NCBI GenBank assembly: GCA_034008185.1
Contig: CM067081.1
Coordinates: forward strand, 188,435,510 to 188,499,509
Origin: Gorsachius magnificus
Lineage: Eukaryota; Chordata; Aves; Pelecaniformes; Ardeidae
Length of the DNA: 64,000 nucleotides
Direction: 5' to 3'
The position numbers were made by a program, and so were the translations under genes. The notes beneath the pieces were generated by a model. It worked only from the letters and a program-made list of their open reading frames with translations, had not been told where the DNA came from and did not search any database. How positions within the stretch are numbered: the first letter of the stretch is position 1; each line of letters starts with the position of its first letter. This document shows, one piece after another, positions 58,001 to 64,000 of the stretch.

Positions 58001-60256
58001 AGCCCTCTTGTTCACAGATCTCAAGTGTCTTCTTTTCCTACACTTTTCCATAGGTCAGCAGTGTGGCCTGTCTCCCCTCAGTTAGATCAGCTTATGGGGC
58101 ATTGGCAATATGCAGGCGGGAAGTGTGCCAGGCTGTGGAGCTCCTCTGAGGACCCTGCCAGGGAACAATCCCTGGCTGCAGGGCTGTACCCCAACCTTGC
58201 TCGTGCTTGGCGTCAGCTGCGGTGTGGTCACTGCAACCCACTGACCAGCTGCATGTGGTGTAGATGTCAAAAAGCAAGAGAAAGTTGCAAGCTTATACCA
58301 CATAAGCACCCAAAGATATCTTCCTCGCTGAGGGAGAAGCATGGAGGAGTAAGCTGCCTGAGTCTGAAGTTGCTGTGAACTCGGTAGTCATCGTGTCTGG
58401 GACAAGAAACTATATGTGCACCAGACTGATGGCAACAAAGGGAAAAATACCTGCATTTCTAGTTGTCTAGAGCAGACACTTTCTACCTCCAGTTGCAAGA
58501 AATGCCATTAACATAATGCTACATTTAGCTTTAATGTGAGATTTAACTTAGCCAGTTTGGGCTGCACAAAATTAAATGTTTAATATGACCTAACTCTCAG
58601 AGAGTTGGTTGGCACTTTTGAATAGATTTCAATGTTTCAAGGCAGTCACTTAAAAACCAAACCACCTGAGTACACTTGTCTTTCTCTGAAAATAAGTCTA
58701 GATTAATGAGGGAGAAAGAGTGCCTTTTTTCAGAACTTGGTTCTGGTAAGCGCAAATATTCTGAGAGAGCACAGGCACAGGAGACCTATATGCACATTTA
58801 TGGTGATTGTGAGATCTTCCATAATTTAACGAAGTTATCAGCAAGACTGCTGCAGAAAAGATTATTTTTATGGAAAAAAAAAATTTGCTGTTTCAGCACT
58901 TTGTGACCAATCCATGAACTTCTTTTTTAACAGGAAAATGTAGTGTTATAATTGATCCTTATGCTGATAGTTTAGGGCTGAAACATGAAAATAATAGCAC
59001 ATAATGAGGCAGTCCTGAGTGAAAATACTCATATAAATGAAAGTGATGTTAAACAGCTCTCCATTAATTCTAGATTTCCACAGACCAGCATGCAAACACT
59101 TGCTTCTGAGCCATAAAGATCTGCATAGCAACCCAAAGTCAAAAGAACTTTTTCATTTCATTGTAAAATCTTTTCTCCTGAAGTCTTTTTGCAACAGCTC
59201 ACTTTCTTTCCAAGAAAAAAGTGTAGTACCCTGGGTTTAGTTCAGTTTAAATGAAAAACAGCTCATTGCCATCCTTTCTGACAAAATTTAGTGTCTCCAT
59301 GTGAACTAGTTGTTTAGACTCTAGCTGAAGCAAATAAATGTCTAAGTGTAATTTATGGTATTTGGGTATCTGATACATCCATACAAGGCTAACAAATACA
59401 GCACACAGCCAATGGAAAGGCTATGTATTTAGGGTAGTGTGCACAAATTCAGACTTTTATCACACTGTATCTAGCAACTTCACATTCTTCTTTGCATTAA
59501 TACACACAGGGCCCATCTCCAGCAGTGCGACATTGCCGCTCCAGCTAATGGAAGGGAAGTAATTCTTGCTTCAGGAGCTATGATTGGATCAGGGAATTTA
59601 ATCCAGAACCTGGATTACTGCCATGGATATTACATGTGCCTTCTCTCTCCTTTCCTTAGTACAGTGACTCAAATCTGCATTTCAAGTTGGTTGGAAAGGG
59701 TGCAATGAAACTGTTTCTTCATCTCATCCCCTTAAATTCCTTAAATGTCAAAAACAGTTAAATCATTTTGGTAAAACATGCAAATTCAGATCATTATCCA
59801 TATCAAAACATGATTGGTTAACACATCTAAGACTGCACTTTCTATCATAAATGTAAACACTTACTTCCTTCTGATTCTTGAACCTTGCAAGGCACTCTCC
59901 CTAGACTGAGATTTACGACTAGAATTTTTTCTTGTGGTGTGCCTGGGTGCATCATTTGGACTGAAGAATCAAACACCTTCTGGCTAAATATCTACTTTCA
60001 TGCAGCACTGAGCTCCAATTCTCCCCAATTCACTGTTGCTCCACTACTTGGTCATCCTCAGTTTGCCATCGGATATAACCAGCTTTTGCTTAACATCCAA
60101 AAAAATATTTCCAGGACATGCTGCAGAATACAATTTACAAACACAAGCACTGCTGTACTTCAGCTAAAAGCTCCTTCAGTTCTGTGATGGGGACTACACT
60201 AATCAAAAGGCCTCCTTATAAGCAGAATGGTTGCTACTGCTCCGCCTTTCTTATTA
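55004..60256. other. Gene-poor sequence
   Basis: No gene or transposon recognised. A moderately GC-rich patch at about 58060-58260 carries a 117-codon plus-strand frame (58025-58378) without family resemblance or a splice setting; opposing minus-strand frames of similar length cover the same bases. Confidence 0.5.
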
Positions 60257-60401
60257 CTTTCCCTTTTTCCTTTTGCCCTTCCTTCTTCCCTTTGTCCTTT
60301 CCTCTTCTCCTTCTTCCTTTTCCCCTTTCCCCTTCCTCTCCCCCTTCCCCTTTCCCTTGCCTGGCCTTGCCCTTTCCCTTTGCCTTCTCTTCCTTCCCCT
60401 C
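60257..60401 (+). repeat. Polypyrimidine tract, about 145 bp
   Basis: Almost only C and T on the plus strand, built from CCTTT, CTTCC and CCCTT words with a handful of interrupting G and A. It ends in CCCCTCAG. Long mirror-like purine/pyrimidine tracts can form triple-stranded DNA. The overlapping frames here (Phe, Pro, Ser, Leu only) are composition artefacts. Confidence 0.92.
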
Positions 60402-63400
60402 AGATTAAAAGGGAGGACAGTCATGGGATTCACAAAAACCCCCACCCAAACCACAGGAGTTTTAGAGCACCGTGATTCCCTTAACTGTAGTCTATATCTT
60501 GGTGTCTAATTAAGTGGTTGGCTACATTAATACTTTATGCTTGTTCAAAGCTGTATGATAAGTGCATACATTTGAGTTGCTCCGTAGTTAAAGTTATACA
60601 GTATTAATGATGTGGATGGGAGTTGGAGGTTTAAGTCCCTTAGAGCTTTTTGACAGCTTAGCTACATAAACTACTAAGAGGTTAAAAACTAAAAGAAGCT
60701 ATGAAAACACCAGCGGCCCTTTTTTTAACCTTTGTACAAATAGGCTGAAGTAACACTAGGCAGGTTGGTTTTTTTATATATTTGGCAGTGTGGACAAAAA
60801 GAAATAGATGACCAAAATTTAAAAGACACTGCCTCCTTTAATTAATTTTTATTATCCTGTAGTTTGTCCTTCATGGGGTGTACTGGCAACTGCTTTCAGT
60901 AAGGGCTCAAAATTCTTAAGTTACTCTAACACCAGTTCATTCAGTTCACTTGAAGACTGCTATGCTCAGGTCCTACTTGGCCATATTGAAGCTTCACCTG
61001 GTGTACAAGGAAAAGAGGAAGACTTTTTATGAGCTGTAGTTAAAACACAATTTTGTGATTCAGCTTGTTTCAGCTGCCAAAATTCATAATGAACAGAAAG
61101 ACATCCTCCTGCTTTGTCTGTGATTGCACAGATACCCACTACTTTTCTGGACTTTGACTTACATTACAGTTAAACTAGGATTTTTCCCTGAGCTTTCTGA
61201 GCCAGAACAGCATATATATACATATATACTGCCTTTATACACAGTTTTGGAAGTCCTAATGAGGCCCTGGGGAATCCCTGCTACTGACCATGACCCTGCT
61301 GTGTTAAGTGCTCAGATTCAAACAGATGGCTCAGCTCCAAAAATAAGCATTTCTTTCAACCTAAGAGCAGAGGTGATGAGTAGATAAAGGGGAACAGATT
61401 GAAAAGTGTAGCCTACATGCTTTGGTACTTCAAGCATTTGAATTTGTGCCACCAGACAGAAGAAAAACAGCAAAAAAGAAAGGTGGATTTTAGCTGGAAT
61501 ATTGTGGATCCCTACTACATGAAGAGGGCTGGGCCATCCAACTATGAGACCCAAAAAACCCAGGAAAACGAGCATGATAGTCACAAGTCATGCTTAGTAG
61601 CTTTTTCTGGCACTATCTGAGGAAGACTGTGGTTGATTATTCCCTCAAACCATATATGCTTACCCACCAAGAGCTTTTCTAGTCAGACTGCAGAAAAAAA
61701 GATTGTAAGAAAAAAGAGACTTGAACAGTGCAGAATGTAAATGAATTTACTGTCAGTTCTGTCCTCTACCTTTACCACTTTCAACACATATAATGGCTTC
61801 ATTTCTCTGCCACCAGTTTTGACCTACCACGGGGTGTTTTATGGACCAGAGTGCACAGCAAACTGGTTGTCACCTCCATCGATTACATGTTGCATTTTTC
61901 TATTCACTGCTTTTAAGCTGGGATTCTGCCTCTCTTGAGAAGAGAATGCAGGTGGCTGCACCTGAGGTGACGGTGTGCCTGTGTGGATATTAGTATTTTA
62001 TTTACCTGGGTTTACAGGAAGATGATAACATCTCGTAGCCCTACAAACCCATGCATAGGCAACTGAAATAGGTTCTCAAGTGAGACCCCATAGATACAAA
62101 GAAGAAATCTTGCATTTGATGAATCCAACAGCTGTCCTATTTCTGTGTTAATCATTAGCTGAAGGGTCACCAGTGATTAACCTATAAGCCAGAATGAGCA
62201 ACAGAGAGCTGTTGAAATGAGTCAGGAGGATATTGAAAGGACTGAGATGCTGCCTTTCTTTCTCAGCTCTGGAGCCCAGGTGACAGAGTACCAGGGGGTA
62301 TCCTGGACAGATGAAGAAACCACTTCTTAAAGAAAGTTGTGGAGGAATGTGTTTGCATGGGCACTAAATTACTTTAGTGTTAATGCACTATAAATGCTAT
62401 GTAAATGAATATTGCAGCTGAAATCCTATTAATAGAGGTAAGAGAAGAAAAGAGCCATATCTGTGTAGGAAGAACCACAGTACCTCTATTAGCTAATTCC
62501 ATCTTATTTTAGTTATGCAACGCATTCCAGATAATGTTTAATATTTTATGTAATTTATAATATTTTCTCTGTGTATTTGATGTTTCCTTTCCTAAAAGCC
62601 TGAATACTGCCTGGCAACCATTAGCATCTGCTTATCAGTATTTTAGTTAAGTTTCTCTGAAGCCTGATGCCATGTAATGCTTTTTGAGCAGATAGAGAGG
62701 TCTGGCTCACACGTCAGCAGAGAGTTAAGCTGAGGGGCAGGGAAGGGAGAGCTGTAGAGGAGTTTGCTCAGCTGCTCCCTTCCACATCAGGCGGGCACAA
62801 GGGAACAGTCAGACCAGGCTGGGCAGCACAGGTTGTGCGGCTGACACAGGTTGCCAACTGTCTGACTGCTACCAGGCTCCTGTGACAGGAGAGGTGGGGT
62901 GTTATCCTTTCACTGCATGAGCTCTGTCAGAAAGCATCCATCATAGGGAGGTGAGTGTCACTCAAAATGTATTGCACACTCCCCACCTTTAATATTCTGC
63001 AGGTGCAGTCTTCAATTAGGCAGGAGATTGATTTGCCAGGCAGCAGTAGCAAAGGGCAGAGAGGACCCCAGATTTTTTTCTGGCTTCAGACCAAATTGTT
63101 TTTATCCCTTTAAGGAACTAACATTAAAAACTAACCCCAAATGCTCTTGAATTTACGGATGTGGGTGTTGCATTTTGAATTGAAATTCCAGCTTTCTTCA
63201 CTTTAGGGCATTCAGATTCAGCACATTAGAGCAAAAGAGGCTTGAACTGTCAGTTCTCATCCTTTGAATACTGTACCAAGCTGGTAGGGCACATCCACAA
63301 CACTCACTGAGATATGTACTTTCCCTTCTTGTTTCAACTGACAAAGCTGAAAAAACTGCAACACATTTAGGAAAAAGACCTCACATTTGCCCAAATCGAA

Positions 63401-63878
63401 TGTGTAAAGCAATATTAGGTCTGATTGTGGTTTTGAATTTCCAGATCATATAGGGACAACGAAAGAATGGGAGTCCCAGGAGGAGCTGTGCTCTGCTTAG
63501 CCTGAACCCTCCCTTCACCTGCATGATAGTACATGCTGCTGTGGCAGCTCCTGCCACTCTTAAATGAGCATAACACGCGCTCCCACCTGTATACACAGCA
63601 AACTAATTCCCTGGGGCCAGAACCAGCGAGCAGTCCTGCCTGCACTTATCACGAGGCAAGTGTTGCTGCAGGCACTAAATTGTAGCAGGGCTAAGATGCA
63701 CATTTCTGACCTGCGTTGGTGTTGGCTACTGCAGTCAGTTCCCTCTCTGTAGATACAGGATGTACCTGAATGAGCTCAAAAGCACGTGCTCCTTTATGGT
63801 TTCTGAGACCTGTGTCAGTCACAACAGAAGAAATCAAAATCTAGTGAAAATGATGTCGCATCTAAGGTAAATAAATAT
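60402..63878. other. Gene-poor sequence
   Basis: No gene recognised. A TA run lies near 61213-61230. The stretch 62740-62900 is somewhat GC-rich and purine-rich without known content. Confidence 0.5.
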
Positions 63879-64000
63879 GTCTGGAGCACAAGTCTGATGA
63901 GGAGCGGCTGAGGGAACTGGGGTTGTTTAGCCTGGAGAAGAGGAGGCTGAGGGGAGACCTTATCGCCCTCTACAACTGCCTGAAAGGAGGCTGTAGTGAG
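63879..64000 (+). mobile_element. CR1 fragment running off the window
   Basis: The last 120 bases align without gaps to 36106-36225 of the long CR1, with about nine differences by eye, and stay open in the same ORF2 frame. The left edge at 63879 is a typical 5' truncation inside ORF2. The 3' part lies beyond the window. Confidence 0.95.

Noticed and set aside
58025..58378. A 117-codon plus-strand frame in GC-richer sequence
   Set aside because: Frames of similar length are open on the other strand over the same bases, as expected where stop codons are rare.
60118..60509. Overlapping Pro/Phe/Ser/Leu-rich frames on both strands
   Set aside because: They are products of the polypyrimidine tract and not proteins.
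1..64000. CRISPR arrays, tRNA or rRNA genes, bacterial operons
   Set aside because: No regular repeat-spacer arrays, no cloverleaf or rRNA core sequences seen, and the sequence is plainly from a vertebrate.

Overview
The window looks like a piece of a bird chromosome (a sauropsid at least). It is AT-rich, no ordinary protein-coding gene can be recognised, and the identifiable content is retroelements of types typical of birds: CR1 LINEs ending in ATTCTATG repeats, and a class III (ERVL-like) endogenous retrovirus whose LTR ends in the motif GGGTTAAACCAC. Operons, ribosome binding sites and bacterial terminators do not apply. Almost every short open frame is chance noise or an antisense shadow of a retroelement.

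Layout. 1-18800 is gene-poor sequence with simple repeats and one weak candidate terminal exon on the minus strand (7021-7208). 18801-22651 is an ERVL-like provirus on the minus strand, bounded by a 5-bp duplication GCTAT. It has a 548-bp 3' LTR on the left, a badly decayed RNase H/integrase region, a small piece of gag, and a strange 884-bp 5' LTR in which the middle of U3 is replaced by about 440 bp of gag. 22652-33250 is gene-poor, with a 78-bp tandem duplication at 29321-29472 and a very old CR1 reverse transcriptase remnant at about 30050-30600. About 33250-36530 is a long CR1 on the plus strand, with the end of ORF1 and an almost intact ORF2 (endonuclease plus reverse transcriptase) broken by a single TGA. 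A second CR1 3' end follows at about 36900-37202. The rest (37203-63878) is gene-poor, with a GC-rich island (38809-39070), a weak candidate internal exon (44695-44901), two minus-strand CR1 3' ends (54527-55003) and a 145-bp polypyrimidine tract (60257-60401). At 63879 another plus-strand CR1 begins and runs off the window.

How the parts relate. The CR1 copies span several ages, from one barely recognisable to one nearly full-length in ORF2. The provirus cannot make a functional virus: most of gag, all of protease and the reverse transcriptase core are missing, and integrase has premature stops. Its two LTRs are far too different to be an ordinary LTR pair, yet the flanking duplication says it is one insertion. 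That mosaic structure is the most unusual thing seen here. No novel gene system was found. Whether the gene-poor sequence is intergenic or intronic cannot be decided from the sequence alone.
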